Notes: a model not told the origin generated them from the letters alone. A stretch of DNA of 64,000 nucleotides from Aphrophora alni (GCA_963513935.1 OY740765.1:146137618-146201617); one strand, 5' to 3'. Numbered from the stretch's first letter, positions 22,481 to 34,711 are shown. Numbers and translations: made by a program.

Positions 22481-23184
22481 CTTTAAATTGTATGCGAAAA
22501 ACAAGTAAAAAATATCACTCTCAGGAATAATTGGTACAAAAAACAACAACATTGAACGCCGTTATTAAAAGCCCGATTTTAATCGAATACAAATTACGTC
22601 GAGGTCAGGTTAGGTTAGATTACAGCACAAGAAAATCAAATTTAGACCCTTATTTAAATATATCGAAAATGTTTCAAACTGCGTTTATTTTTTAATGGCA
22701 AATACCAAAATGACATTTTCGGTGACAAGTAGTTTTGGTTGATTTTTATTTGATTCAGGGGATGGGTGAGTGAAATTTTATCTAATTCGTTTCACTTTCT
22801 ATTTATATTAAACTTAACTAAATATTCATCTCACTCATTCAAACGTGGACACCTGACAGTACGAAGTTTGCAACAATCGTATCGTATAAATTTATATTAG
22901 TTTAAATCTGAATACCTCGGGCAAACTTCAGAAACGGATTCTTTTTGTTAAAATAAAGGAAAAAATTGATAAAAACGTATCCCCAAAAATTTTCAGTTCC
23001 ACCTACCGAACTGTACTTTTCGTAACAAAAATTATAACTGTGAAAATGAATAAGATATTGAGTCCAGATTTGTTTCGTATATTTTGTATGAAACTATTTA
23101 TAAAATTCAAAATTTAATCCTTTTTAGTTCTTAACGTTTTGAAAGCTGTTTATGTCACAAAAATAAGTTACTTGTCGTCATCAT

Positions 23185-23490
23185 AATACTTACCCAACCC
23201 CATCATACAAGCAGATTCTCTAAATATAATACCAAAAAATCTTAGGAAATGTTAAATTGTATTGGTACATCAAGGAGTCTTATCCGGTATGTTTATTTAA
23301 AATAATTGTTACGTATATTTCTGAAAGACATAATTGAATATATCATTACATACTTAACGTCGTGCCTCTTACGTGTGTATATTAAAAAGCCTCCATTCAC
23401 TCGACTCAGTATTTCAGTCCTGGTGTTCCTCTAAGCTGCACATTTGTGAGAAACCTCCACTTGTCAAGCTCGTATCGTGACGCAGCCCTG
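23185..23490 (-). repeat. Family R copy, inverted
   Basis: TACTTACCCAACCCCATCAT, GTTAAATTGTATTGGTACAT and AAGGAGTCTTATCCGG, then the distal part AAGCCTCCATTCACTCGAC. A second partial copy of the distal part (AAACCTCCACTTGTCAAGC) follows directly. Confidence 0.65.
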
Positions 23491-23794
23491 GGTCTCGTAA
23501 CTATACGAATATAACATTTTCTTGAGAGATCAGAGTTCCAAAATACATTTTTAATAATAACTTCCCTATCTGTTATCATAGAGATGTAGTGTTGCCACCA
23601 TTATATGCAGAATTGAAATCTGCAAAGTTATATCTAATTTAGTGTGTTACAAGTTGAATAACACACTAGATACGAACAATAAATTGTTTAAAATAGCCGC
23701 TATTATGACATTTTCAATTCGATTTTTTTTAAAAAATTAATAGGGTTAGGTTAGGTTTGTATCAAGTATAGTCGTCTGTATCAAATTTCATGTT

Positions 23795-23960
23795 CCTATC
23801 TTAATTTTTGTGGTCGCTATCGTCCTTACGTAGACACGACAAGGGCGACAGACGGACAACAACTCGAAAATCACAATTCAGTTCCTGTGACCATGAAACG
23901 TGAAGATCAGTTTCCACTAAATCTTTTCGGAAAAAGCGGAAAAACAATATCTGTTTTAAA
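23795..23960 (-). repeat. Second copy of the 60.0-kb dispersed repeat
   Basis: ATCTTAATTTTTGTGGTCGC, CGTCCTTACGTAGACACGAC and GAAACGTGAAGATCAG match 60.0 kb in reverse. Confidence 0.6.
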
Positions 23961-24040
23961 CTTTGTATTAATGTTATTTTTTTAAATCTTCAAGTAAATT
24001 TTATAAACTAAAGTAAGGTGACTAAAACGTGTAAATTTTG

Positions 24041-24067
24041 AACCTAACCTAACCTAGCCTAACCTAT
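24041..24067 (-). repeat. Short interstitial (CCTAA)n tract
   Basis: AACCTAACCTAACCTAGCC and TAACCTA: four imperfect copies of the complement of TTAGG, the insect telomere unit. Confidence 0.8.
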
Positions 24068-24069
24068 CA

Positions 24070-25915
24070 TGGGCTTATCTTAGAAATCTCTTTTAGCAGA
24101 AAAATGTGCCGCTCGGCGGAGAGCCCCTAGACCTACCAGTTCGGCGGAAGACACCAATCAAAAAATGAAAATGAACCATACCTAGTATCTATATTGTAAA
24201 AATCCTAGTATTTGTCTTGGTTCCTTACATAAGTTTTTGATATTTTCGGGCTACGAAGAAGCGATAAAGTGTACACGAGGCTACCTGGCTTCGACAGTAA
24301 AAAGAGAAATAATAAATTTCGAAAATACGTAAACAGCTCCGATCTGTACTTAATTAAATTTTCCATATTGAGGTCAAACTTCAGTTATTACATAATAATT
24401 CGTAAAGAATACTAGTACGATTTCTAACTAAAGATGCACACACTTTCAAGTCGATGGACCGAAGCAAAATGTGCATTACTAGATGCAAACTACAGCTTTC
24501 CTATTTACTTGAAGAGTGTCGATGGACCAACTTTCACCACACTTTCTTCGACACATTTCATTTTTTTTTTCTCTTCGCATATTGCTGAGCGAACTACAGC
24601 AAATTATATATTACAATAAACACTTTCTGTTTATAAATACGTTTAATTTCATATAATTTTATTGTAAGGTTAACAGTATTCAAAGATATACTACAAATTA
24701 GAAAGTTTAAAGAGAAGGTATTTTGAAAATGTTCAAAATAAAATGTACAGATCAAACTGGAATCAGTATCCATTTTTTTAAAGTTATAAATTTTGCAATT
24801 TGAACTAACGCTTAAAACCCTTCGACTATATAAAAATAACTGTCCTTATATCCCTATGGATTCTAAGTCGTGAAATTTTAGCACACGTTTCAACTTTTTA
24901 TTTGTGCATTGCTCGTGTATTATTGAACTTACACACTAAATTAGATAAAATTTGCAGATTACAATTCTGCATGTAATGGTACCAACTCCCCCTCCCGTAT
25001 TTAACAACAAGTATCAAAGATAACTGGCATTCTTAAGATACGATATCAACACCAAGGCGAAGCTCGTCAAACTAGTAGAAATTCGCATCCTATCAGCCCA
25101 TGTAATAATATATTACAATTAGAACTCCATTGTAAGTGTACAGGCCTGGAGAAATAATAAGAGCAACATTATTTTCAACATGTACAACTCCCCCACCCCT
25201 TAACAGATGTATATGTTTGTTTTAAATTGTGATAAAACAAGAAATCTTTTAATTCGTTGACACATAGCGCTCGCGGCGAGCTCTGACATCGCTAGAAGGC
25301 TCGTGTCTTGTCTCGTAAGGGGTGGAATCAACCCTTGCAATTGTTTTTGTGCACTGGTATCCCATAAGATGACATTGTGCATCTAACTTGTCCAAAAAAA
25401 AAAATCTTTTTGCAGTAATAAGTTGTAACAATGATTTATTATCTTCCTTTTTCTATCTTTTTTTTAATCATTATTATCTGTTGTTCCTCTTAATTTTCTT
25501 TTATTCTTCATTTACTCTCATTCTCTTTTAATGTTAATATCTGTTTTTCAATTTATTTACTTAAATATACAAAGTAATCGGATAGGGCCAAAGACAATGT
25601 TCAGTTTTTCGTGAAAACTCCCCCCCCCCCACAAAACTTGGTAATTGTATTGCGATTTCTTTAAATTAGAGAGTAACTTCCACGCGATGCAAAACGTTTA
25701 CTTTTCTCCAAATCAGCTCTTCAATTGTTCAGCTTACCCCCTGAGGACGCATACTTAATGTAGTTTGACATCACCCCAAATATATAGTTTCGAAATTTTT
25801 AGGTTAACAAACAAAACACGCCTTTGAAAATTTGATAAAACACAAATAAAATTAATTACGTTTTATATTCATGAAGATGACCCAAACCAGCGTGTCAAAT
25901 CTAAATTAATCTATT
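24070..25915. other. AT-rich DNA, no gene recognised
   Basis: Small open frames only (for example 24434-24619) with no motifs. Partial similarity of 24.80-24.93 kb (TAAAAATAACTGTCC, CTAAGTCGTG) to 12.57-12.64 kb indicates another diverged dispersed repeat. Confidence 0.4.
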
Positions 25916-25920
25916 TTTAC

Positions 25921-26190
25921 TTGTTGTTTAAAGAATGTTTTTTCTTTATTTTATAAAACCTTTCGGTCATCATCGTCTTATAAAAGAAAGGAAGAAAAGA
26001 ACATAAAATAAAAACCTCTAGAATACTAGAATATCGTAAGGGTTGGGAAAAAATAAGAGTTGGTTAAGACAGACCTGATAGAAAAAATGAAAGAGAGGGA
26101 TCTAACCCAAGACTATGTGAAAAATGTGTATATCCAGCTAGGTTCCCATGGGATTGCCAACTTTGAATGTAATCATTAGAATGCGCCTAG
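25921..26190 (-). repeat. Family P copy, inverted, near full length
   Basis: TTGTTGTTTAAAG, CTTTCGGTCATCATCGTC, AATAAGAGTTGGTTAAGAC, TATATCCAGCTAGGTTCCCA and GGGATTGCCAA follow the family order. Confidence 0.75.
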
Positions 26191-27161
26191 ATAAACTTTA
26201 TGACAGAAGGGAAGTTAAATATAAGTTTTATTTAAATATACACATTTTAAAAATTATTATTATTATTATTAATTCGAAGGCGTACATAATAATAACCGAA
26301 GGCTTTCACTTTTTGACCGAACTAGTATTTTGGGGGAAATGACCATACATTATTTAATTTTTTAAATTTATTTTTAAAAAAATTCACAGTTTATTTGCTT
26401 GAATTTCTCGGTATTCCCCTTTTTCGTATTTTTATTTTCTCCCATTTTACTTTCTCCTATACATGTTATAAAAAGAGTTATGTGATTTCAAGTGTTTTGC
26501 GGATATATCAGTGCTAATGGCTGTGATGGTTTAACTGTTAATCCATTAATTTAACAGCCATTAATTTAACTGTTAAGCTGCATCGTAAAAATGCCGTCAC
26601 TGGCGAAACCATGGTCGGCAAGACTCAATAAAAAGTAAAATTTACTAAAAACTTGTTTGTGGTTTTCTTTCCTTCAGCAAATTTTCTGATAGACAACTTT
26701 TTCTCTTCAACTTCTTTTGCTGCTCTTTCATATATAGTTTCATCTATTGAGCCTCTAACTGTCTTCTTCTCACGTTCTCACCATTCTGTGGAATTAAAAA
26801 CAAAAAATAATATTACTAATGTACGGGTTCAGTTGTTACATTGTCCTTCGTCTTTTGTAACAACTAACCCCAAACGACGCTATTTCGTGTAAACACTCAC
26901 TACAGCAAAACTAATGGGCAAATTGGCTTAATATTTCGCCAAAATCTAACTAACTGTATCTAAAAACACAAAAACTAACACCAGTAGTCATCTAACACAG
27001 CTGAATCAGCTGAACTACACAATTAACAAGAATACCGAACGGTACAAGTCATGTATTAATCGGGAGGAGCTGCAACATTACTGTAACATCTTGCCTCTTG
27101 TTATAACTAGCCTCGGTTTCCCATATTCATCTTCGAGGTCCCCCAGGATCGAGACTACGAC

Positions 27162-27619
27162 CAATGACTACATAAATACTATAAGACACGACATGGCCAT
27201 GTTAAATATTCTACGCTTATTCTTGAGTTGACCAATACCCGCTAGGTCGCTCTGCTAGAGAATCTGAAGTTGATGTGACTGGCGCTAGGTGGCTCTACGG
27301 TCAAACAATGTTTCAGGCTGTTAAGAGAAAACGCACTGATGCCACATATGGGACCAGAGATGCGAGGGAAGGTCGAGAATCGCTTATCTCAGCGCACGAA
27401 CTGACAACACTGACTATGCTGACGGAAGTAAGTGAGAAGGTTTGTGAGAGAGAGAGGTCAACAGTTGTACAGTCTCAACCAAGTGGGATGCGTACAGTCA
27501 AGCACCTGCTGCTAGCGCTTTCTGATAGCTGTGTGTCAAACTTGTGACGAACAGCACCCGTAAAGCGTAGACTATTTCCCTATCCTATGTCGTGTCTTAT
27601 AGTATTTATGTAGTCATTG
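27162..27619. repeat. 33-bp perfect inverted repeat around a GC-richer block
   Basis: CAATGACTACATAAATACTA and TAAGACACGACAT at 27162-27194 are perfectly complementary to 27587-27619. The 392 bp inside are more GC-rich than the surroundings and hold a 90-codon open frame (27275-27547) without a recognisable domain. Perfect arms with an unrelated interior suggest a recent insertion or a small DNA transposon. A family R copy abuts the right arm. Confidence 0.7.
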
Positions 27620-27810
27620 CTACGACACAAGCGAAGCGAGTGGACACCCTTAATATATACACAAGACCCCATGATCTACCAATACAATTTAACATCTCGT
27701 ACAAGACCCCAAAAACCAACTTTTGGGCATTACATTTAGAGGATCTGCTAGAATTATATTGTCTGTTGGGACTGGGTAAATACCATGATGGCGCCTACCA
27801 AGTTCATGGT
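27619..27810 (+). repeat. Family R copy
   Basis: CAAGCGAAGCGAGTGGACAC, GATCTACCAATACAATTTAA, GGCATTACATTTAGAGGATC and GGACTGGGTAAATACCATGA. It starts at the end of the 33-bp inverted repeat that closes at 27619. Confidence 0.65.
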
Positions 27811-28653
27811 TTTTTTTTTAATTCAGCATTATTGTTGTTTGTTATTTAATATTTATAGTTTCTAATTGATAATGAAAATACCATTTGTGTGTGTCTTAAT
27901 TTCACTGACAAATCATAGTCTCAGGAGACAAATCGCACTTTAACAAACTAATAAAGACAATCCAAAGCTAACAGTGTGACAGACATTTTCAAATTTCTCG
28001 CGTACATACAATATTCTCCATTTTATACGGTCGTTAATCGCACGCTCCCGCCGCGACTTTTGGTTTAATTTGAAATCAAGACGTGCGCTTTTAATGAATA
28101 GGGGTGGTTATGTTATCTGCCCTGAGTCGAACAATTTGTGGCACATATCGCGACTGCACGGCCAATAAGGGTAACCAACCCTCAATATAGTTTAAAAAAA
28201 CAACCCTCTTGATCTCGGATTTAGCGGGGGTCATTCAATAAGGGTGTAACCAACAAATAGTTGAACATAAATAGGGTGGTATGACTCAGAAGTGAAATTG
28301 CTGTTTGAAACAGAGGAAATTGGAAACTTTTTACAATAAAATAGATTCCAACAATGCGATAATAGTACAGGATCATTTTTCCTACGGTTACCATGTTTTC
28401 ATCGTCTTCAGACACGGTGTTTCACAATAGATCGTTCATAACTTTGAGAAATAATTTTAATCATCAAAAGAAAGAATTTAACTCAAATACAAACTGTATT
28501 ACTCATCTAATAAAATGTTCAGGATAATAATCTCCCTTCAATAGAAGACTAAATAATTGTCAATAATAATCATGTTTCGTTTTTAACATCATTTACATTG
28601 AATGGAAATTAAGTTTACTTGTATAATCTTTTTTTTTTTTAATTAGTAAAGAT

Positions 28654-28680
28654 CTGATGATGACAGTACTCTATCGAAAC
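28654..28680 (+). other. Hammerhead-like core motif with canonical CTGATGA
   Basis: CTGATGA (28654-28660) is followed by GACAG-TACT-CTATC, a 5-bp stem with one C-A mismatch, and by GAAAC (28676-28680). The surrounding sequence does not match the 52.6-kb element outside the core, so it is either another subfamily or a chance match. No stem III or stem I is obvious. Confidence 0.4.
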
Positions 28681-29224
28681 TAATAATCATTTTTAAAAAA
28701 CAGAAGATCGCAGACTGATAAATTAAAGTGATAATAAAAGAAAGAAGAAATTTCAATTAACATTTGACAAATAATGCTTCGTTTTTCGTCTTTTAGTCTT
28801 AAATATATATAACTACAAATTGAATCGAATTGTGATATCGATACTAATCTATGTAAAATGTTTTATACTATTAGTTTACAGTGTAGTACAAAATTTAATA
28901 TTTTTTTAAATAAAATAAAACTGTTATGTTTATCATTAAAAAAGTAAATTTTTTGGTTTCTTGTAATTTTTTTATAAACTTTGCAGTTTTTGAGATATTT
29001 GACATTAAAAAGTTTAAACGGCCGCCATTTTGATAATATTAAATAGAACGTTCTGGTTTTTAGTACAGTTATAAACTGTTACGCAACAAATAGGTATACA
29101 AAGTTTTGTAAAACAAAAAGGTGGATAACTGGAAAACAAAGCATTTCTGGACCTATGTTTATATGAACTTTTTTCATTATTCTTGCTAGTGAAATCAGCT
29201 CAGAAAGTGCTCGGAACCTTATGT

Positions 29225-30112
29225 CAATCACTCTGTATATGAATTTTAGCGTTTTTTCGCCTTTTTATTTTTTATTTTATTTTTTTTATTTGAGGAAAAA
29301 CTTTACATTTTTATGATAAATATCAAGAAAGCAAAGTTGTAGAGCATAACATTTCCTACAAATGATATCTTCACGTTTTTTTCAGAATTCCCCATAGTTT
29401 TGCCGCTAGATGGCGCAAAAGAAAATATATAGAGACTTTTGCGCCTTCTTTTAAATTTTGAGCCAAAATTATGCGTTTTGGTAAAAAGTATCAAGAAAGC
29501 CAAGTTGTAGAATATAAATTTTTCTACAAATTTTGTCTCTACTTTTGTTTTATAATTTCACATAGTTTCGCCGCTAGAGGGCCCGAAAGAAATATATATA
29601 TAGACTTTTGCGCCTTTTTTTAAAAAAATATTTTAAACCATAATTATTGATTTCGATTTTCAAATACCAAGAGAGTAAAGTTGTAGAACATACAATTTCC
29701 TACAAATTTGGTCTGTACGTTTGTTTAGAATTCCGCATAGTTTTGTCGCTAGAGGGGGTGAAATATATATATATAGACGATTAATTTGAAGAATCTGCAA
29801 AAACAGTGACAATTGGTTAAAAAAATTCCGGAGCAAACTAATTTGTTCGCACACATACGTACACACCTTACGCATACATAAGTACGCACACATACGCACA
29901 CATTCAGTAAACAGAGCTGAGACTACCATGTATATTTCTTTCGCGCCTTTTAGCGGCAAAACTGCCGAATTCTAAAAGAAACATAGAGACGAAATTTGTA
30001 GGAAATGTTATGCCCTACAACTTTGCTCTCTTAATATTTTTCACTAAATTGAATAATTTTTGCTCAAGATAGAAAAAAAAAAAGGTGAAAAAACGCTAAA
30101 ATTCATATATAT
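29225..30112. mobile_element. Long inverted repeat with internal ~165-bp tandem units
   Basis: The left end TATATGAATTTTAGCGTTTT has its complement at the right end, AAAACGCTAAAATTCATATA. The left arm contains three tandem units of about 165-175 bp, each with AAGTTGTAGA, TTTCCTACAAAT, ATAGTTT-GCCGCTAGA and a GCGCC/ATATATA block (about 29330, 29500 and 29670). The right arm has one inverted unit (AGCGGCAAAACTGCCGAATT, TTTGTAGGAAATGTTATG). No transposase sequence was seen, so it is non-autonomous. Open frames on the minus strand are repeat-derived. Confidence 0.7.
29402..29416 (+). promoter_or_regulatory. CTCF-like motif inside the 29-kb inverted repeat
   Basis: GCCGCTAGATGGCGC matches 13 of 14 positions of the common CTCF core CCASYAGRKGGCRS, as I recall it. 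Related but weaker versions occur in the next two units (CGCCGCTAGAGGGCCC near 29570, TCGCTAGAGGGGG near 29747). Binding is not shown by sequence alone. Confidence 0.35.
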
Positions 30113-30114
30113 TT

Positions 30115-32555
30115 CTCAAAAAACCTCCGTTTTTAGAACTGTGGGTAAAAATTATGTTTATGTAGCCCAAATACTTTAGGTTTCATAGACGTGGGAAGTT
30201 TTTATATAGAACAGCGATTTCTTGACTAAATTGAAGGGACTAATTGCTTAAGTATCATGTACACCATAATGTGCTGATGTTGTTTTCTAAAAAAATAAAA
30301 TATACAAAAAACATTTCACAAAGTTTCTCAATCGCCCATCGCCAAAACCAAATACAAGCCCAACAAAAAAAAAAAAAATGTGATCGATAGGTGTCAATCG
30401 ATATCTAAAACAAAATATATATATTTTGTACAGTTAGTAGGCTCTATGATAGTTACGTTTTGTTTGAACACTTAATCTAAATAATCACAGCAAATCAACT
30501 GTGGACACGAAATTTAACTCTCATTCTAACTATACAAATACAGTACAATTTTTTTAATTGTCATCCACATTTTGAAATAACATTTTTAACGAAGTTAAAA
30601 GTTAAATTTGTTGGTGACATTAGGTCTGCCATAAAAACAATTTAATTGTATGTGTCACATGGTGTGGTTTCTTTTGTATTTTGAGGTGCCAAAAAGTACC
30701 ACACTTTTGGTCGGCAGGTAAAATTCATATCAACGTCGAACGCTTCTCTCAAATTAGTCGAGTGGAACGTTGTTTTAAATGTTCACTTTCTAATTTCGCA
30801 TATTTATTGATTTTGTAATTTAAAAATCTCAAATACTCGTACATTTTGTGCCGCCATTTTTGTTATGTTCATCCAAAAAATATTGCGCGGGCGCCATTAA
30901 TTTAAACATTCCGTGCGCTTTAATTTGACATGTCACAAGATGCGAGTTCCTATTTGAAAATTCTGAGTTCCCTCAAAATTCCAAAGTATCATACAAGAAA
31001 GTTCAGGTGACCTAGTTTCCACAAGGGTTTGACTCTATGTAAGTTTTTACAAATGTTAAGGTTAGGGGCTTACTAACACACTGTATTTGTGCTTTACTCC
31101 CCTATTTTAAAATGGTTAGTTTACTTTTAATTTTTCTCTCAAAGAACCCTCGTTTTTTGTTAGTTGTTCATTTCACTCCTCATAGTATGCAGTCTGAAAT
31201 GGACACAAGTCCTTAGAGGTCCTTATCTCAATTATTTTTAGTATATATATATAATTTTTTTATTGAGATTTTTAAGTTTAATTTAGAAGCTTATGTTTTA
31301 TAGCTTGTTAAGTGTTATTATTGTTAATTAAAAATATTTTCAGATGTCTATTCTATAGTGTATAAAAGAGATTTAAAAAATATTTTTGCATCTAAGTGTG
31401 ACTTCTGTGACCTTCTGAATAATTATAAATAATTTGTGTTTATTTAATTTTCCATATACAATTTTTTGAACTGAATAAGATGCATAACTTTTCTTCTTGT
31501 TAATAATTATTATGTAATATATTTTGAATTGTGAAGTGCAGCACTTTCTGCTAACTTCTAAAATGTTGAATTTATGCTAATTTTTATTTAGCAATATTTG
31601 TTAGGCCTTACAAACCCTTTACGAGAATATAACATTTTTCAAGTTTTGTATAAATTTGAATTATTCTTTGAACATTAAGTTAAAATATCTTTAAAATGTG
31701 AATATGTGCACAACTAGGGTAACACATAAAAATCCTTTTTTACCTAAGCCATAAATGTCGCAATATTAACTATTCAAGTAAAAGGACATATTTTGGTCTT
31801 GGTTGACGGCTTTCCATGAGAGAGGGCGTTCACAGCTAAAATGTCTATATTAAAATTCCACTAATATTCCATTGGTAAAATAATAACATTTTACCAATCT
31901 AGAAACTTTCGTTCCGCTACTCAAAATGATTTCCCACCGGAATATAATTTCCAAATTATCACTCATTCACCCAAATCTATTTCTGACCCGACCGATTCGT
32001 TACTTTTCACGGTTCCTACCGAAATAGTTGCCAAAAAAAACCGTAGATAATATTTCACATCGGTCTCCTTGAGAAATTTGATTAGATCTAATTTGTAAGT
32101 CGGCCCTATTGGTGGGACAAGTCATTTGCAATTCGGAACGGTTCCGATAAACGAACCAAAGACGCCATTTTGTATTCTCTTCATTTGCAAGCCCATTATG
32201 GTGGAAGTACGCCATATCGCTAGTGTTATTATATTACCAATTTAAAGGTCGAGGATCAAATACAACTCGTTTGTAGGATTTTCAACCCGGATTTCACTGC
32301 CAATTTGATATAAGTTATTTTCTTCAGTTAAATCGATAATGAGAACGGTTGTCGATAATGATTAATGTCCGTTTATTATTTTCTATGATCGATAACGGAA
32401 CTTTAAAGTAAATATTTACTCGTTTCAAATTATCCATTTCGTATTATGAACGTATTCTTATATAGTATAAAGAAATTAATGTAATTGGGCCAACATATCT
32501 GTATCCATTTTTGGAGGTCCCCTGCGACAAAAAAGAGTGTTTCCTGTCTGTCCGT
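30115..32555. other. AT-rich DNA, no gene recognised
   Basis: No family named here was detected. A 71-codon minus-strand frame at 32000-32215 lacks motifs. Some balanced-composition sequence occurs at 30.65-31.05 kb and 31.9-32.2 kb. Confidence 0.4.
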
Positions 32556-32559
32556 CATC

Positions 32560-32743
32560 AGCCGTATTCAGTGCTCTACAGTAACCGATTTTAATCAAAT
32601 TTGTTATGTGCGCATATTTTGGCCATATCTCAAGAATTTTTTAATATTTTGTCGATTACTCGAAATTCGGCTGTTATAAAATACTGAATTTCTCAAAATC
32701 GAGTTTTTAAATTTTTTAATGAAATGTGAAGATTAATGACTTC

Positions 32744-32783
<40 letters not shown>

Positions 32784-32790
32784 GTTATAA
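32560..32790 (+). repeat. Family F copy, longer form, with A-run
   Basis: CAGTGCTCTACAGTAACCGA, TTTTAATCAAATTTGTTATG and later TTTCTCAAAATCGAG match 19.4 kb. It runs into a 31-base A run at 32750-32780. Confidence 0.65.
32750..32780 (+). repeat. Poly-A run, 31 bases
   Basis: Again placed at the end of a family F copy, about 60 bp after the TTTCTCAAAATCGAG module. Confidence 0.95.
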
Positions 32791-32877
32791 ATTATTTGTA
32801 AAAGATAATTGCCCAAGAAAGAGGACAATATAAAGGTTTACAATTAAGTGAACGCTTGAAATTAAATCCTGTAGCTT

Positions 32878-32972
32878 TTCAGAAGCTCATTTTAGTGAGT
32901 CCGGGTTTGTCAATCCCGAGGTTCTTTAGTTGAATCTACACTTTTTCATATAGTCTTAGATTAGGTCAGGTT
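32878..32972 (+). repeat. Family P copy, right-truncated
   Basis: AGAAGCTCATTTTAGTGAGT, GTCAATCCCGAGGTTC and TGAATCTACACTTTTTCATA give only the first ~95 bp of the family. Confidence 0.65.
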
Positions 32973-33129
32973 TTATTTTAATACAGTTGAATTGTTTTTA
33001 ATCCGTTTGAATCCCAAAGATGAAAACATCGTTTTTGTAATTATGTAATTTTATCTATCATCAGTGCAATAAATAACTCTACAGTCTAAACTTGTCTGTG
33101 TCCCTTATAGTGAGTGCAGACACCTAACC

Positions 33130-34459
33130 TTTTTTTCCCGAGGCAAAGATGGAAAACTCTGCCAGGCAACTACAGGGAACGGTACCCCCAAAAGTGTGGA
33201 ATTCACATGTACTAAACCACCCCCCCCCCCCACTCTCCTAAGGTCTCATCTGGTACCGTTTAGCAAAAAATTACTTCAAGCGTAGCCACTTACTGTCTGT
33301 CTACAACAGTCGTTGTTCTGTCTCTTTTTGCTTGAGGACGAATTTCATAAACTTCGACGCAGCACTCCAGTTGTGCCTACTATCCAGTTCCTAGCGTCGG
33401 GCATTAAACCAAGTTCTTTGACAATTTCCTCCCTACCAGTCTGCCACCTCTAACAGTGGAAGTGCTCCAATTTGTATCTCTCTTCACAGTAGCAGTATTT
33501 CGGATTATCCCTAATCTTTAAACTATACAATCTTTCATCGAAATCTCCATTACCGATAGGTGCCTGAGTGAGACGGTTTCATTTGACGGTTTCTCCTCTT
33601 CAACCACTCTCATAGATCGGGAATTAAGTTCCTCATCCAGTTAGAGCCAGCATCTGACTCCACCCATCTCACCTGTATCTTCCGAATAGTCTTTTGTCTG
33701 GCATCTTTGCAGTACCCGCAGCCATATTGGGACCGCGTAGAAGACTATAGAATAATCAAAGTACATGAGAACTTTCCTCTTACTGGCACAGAGGCCATCT
33801 CCTTTCAGAGTTACAAACTTCAACTGTCTCACCACTTTCTCAGCTCTCACTACAGTATATTTTACATGTTTGGTCATTCTTATATTCTCATCGAAATTGA
33901 CGCCCTGGTATTTCAATGTCGCTGATGTTGTGCTTTCAATAACTCCAGTTTCCACGCTGATCTTACCACCAAGTTTTCATTGGGTCTCTATTTTCGTTGG
34001 GCCCAGCTTGAGCTTTTTATCTTCCATCCACTACCAAATGATTGTAATGTATTCATTCAACACCGCCTCCAGATCCATGTTATTTTTGCCTCTTGCCACA
34101 ACCGCCAGATCATCGGCATACCGAATGAGATCTACACCTTCCGTTAGCTTCAACCGTAAAACTCCACCATAGTATGTATATGTTCCAAAGGAGTGGTCAT
34201 AAGATCTAACCCTGCGGAACTCCAGATGACATGTCCATCTCTTGTCCTTCGCCCATTACAATACTCCTGCTGTTCAGATAATTTATCACTAGTCTCATCA
34301 AATAGGCAGACACCTTCTTTCTTTCAACAATCTCAACACAAGACGAACTGTTGAAAGCGTTTTAAACGTCAAACGTGACAAAGACACAAAGTGAGCAATT
34401 CATCCAACTCCCACGATTAGTATGCTCAGCCAGTTCCAGACCTGACCTAACGTAGCTTC
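33130..34459 (-). mobile_element. R1-clade-like non-LTR retrotransposon, 5'-truncated and decayed
   Basis: On the minus strand the element begins within the RT domain (LAEHTNRGSWMNCSLCVFV, then TFDV and NAFNSS). It continues through a mutated GVPQG block to RYADDLAVVARGKNN, with YADD at 34110-34121. Then follow LKYQGVNFDENIRMTKHVKY and LKGDGLCASKRKVLMYFD, and a C-terminal zinc-knuckle-like block NPKYCYCEERYKLEHFHC (about 33480-33535). Next comes TGREEIVKELGLMPDARNW. The minus-strand 3' UTR ends CCTCGGG followed by a short A run (T run at 33130-33136). Several frameshifts and stops are present. The layout matches R1-clade elements, inferred from motif order. The sequence touching each end is CCTAA-type: ACCTAACC ends at 33129, and a TAACC tract starts at 34461. 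Antisense open frames at 33707-34172 are shadows. Confidence 0.8.
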
Positions 34460-34460
34460 C

Positions 34461-34482
34461 TAACCTAACCTAACTTAACCTA
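34461..34482 (-). repeat. Short (CCTAA)n tract at the edge of the R1-like LINE
   Basis: TAACCTAACCTAACTTAACC lies against the 5' side of the minus-strand LINE. The other side of the LINE has ACCTAACC next to its A tail. Confidence 0.8.
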
Positions 34483-34493
34483 CAGTGTATATG

Positions 34494-34711
34494 GGTATAG
34501 CAATCCTAGCTGGATTTACACCTTTTTTATCTAGCCTTGAGTGAGATCCCTCTCTTTCATCTTTCCTATCAGGTATCTCTTAACCAACTCTTGCTCTTTT
34601 CCGACACTATTTGAGTATTCGAGGGCTAGAAGGTCTTTATTGTACCTATGTCCTTTTTTATAAGGCGTTGATGGCCGATAGGTTTTCGCCTTTAAACAAC
34701 AAGAAAAAAAT
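34494..34711 (+). repeat. Family P copy
   Basis: GCAATCCTAGCTGGATTTAC, GATCCCTCTCTTTCATC, CTTAACCAACTCTTGCTC, and TTTTCGCCTTTAAACAACAA at the end. It starts about 12 bp beyond the CCTAA-type tract that adjoins the R1-like element. Confidence 0.75.

Noticed and set aside
24041..24067. A true telomere or subtelomere
   Set aside because: The CCTAA tracts are only three to six units long and scattered, so they are interstitial traces.
33707..34172. Open frames of 72 and 135 codons, + strand
   Set aside because: They are antisense to the R1-like retrotransposon, whose RT motifs are on the minus strand.
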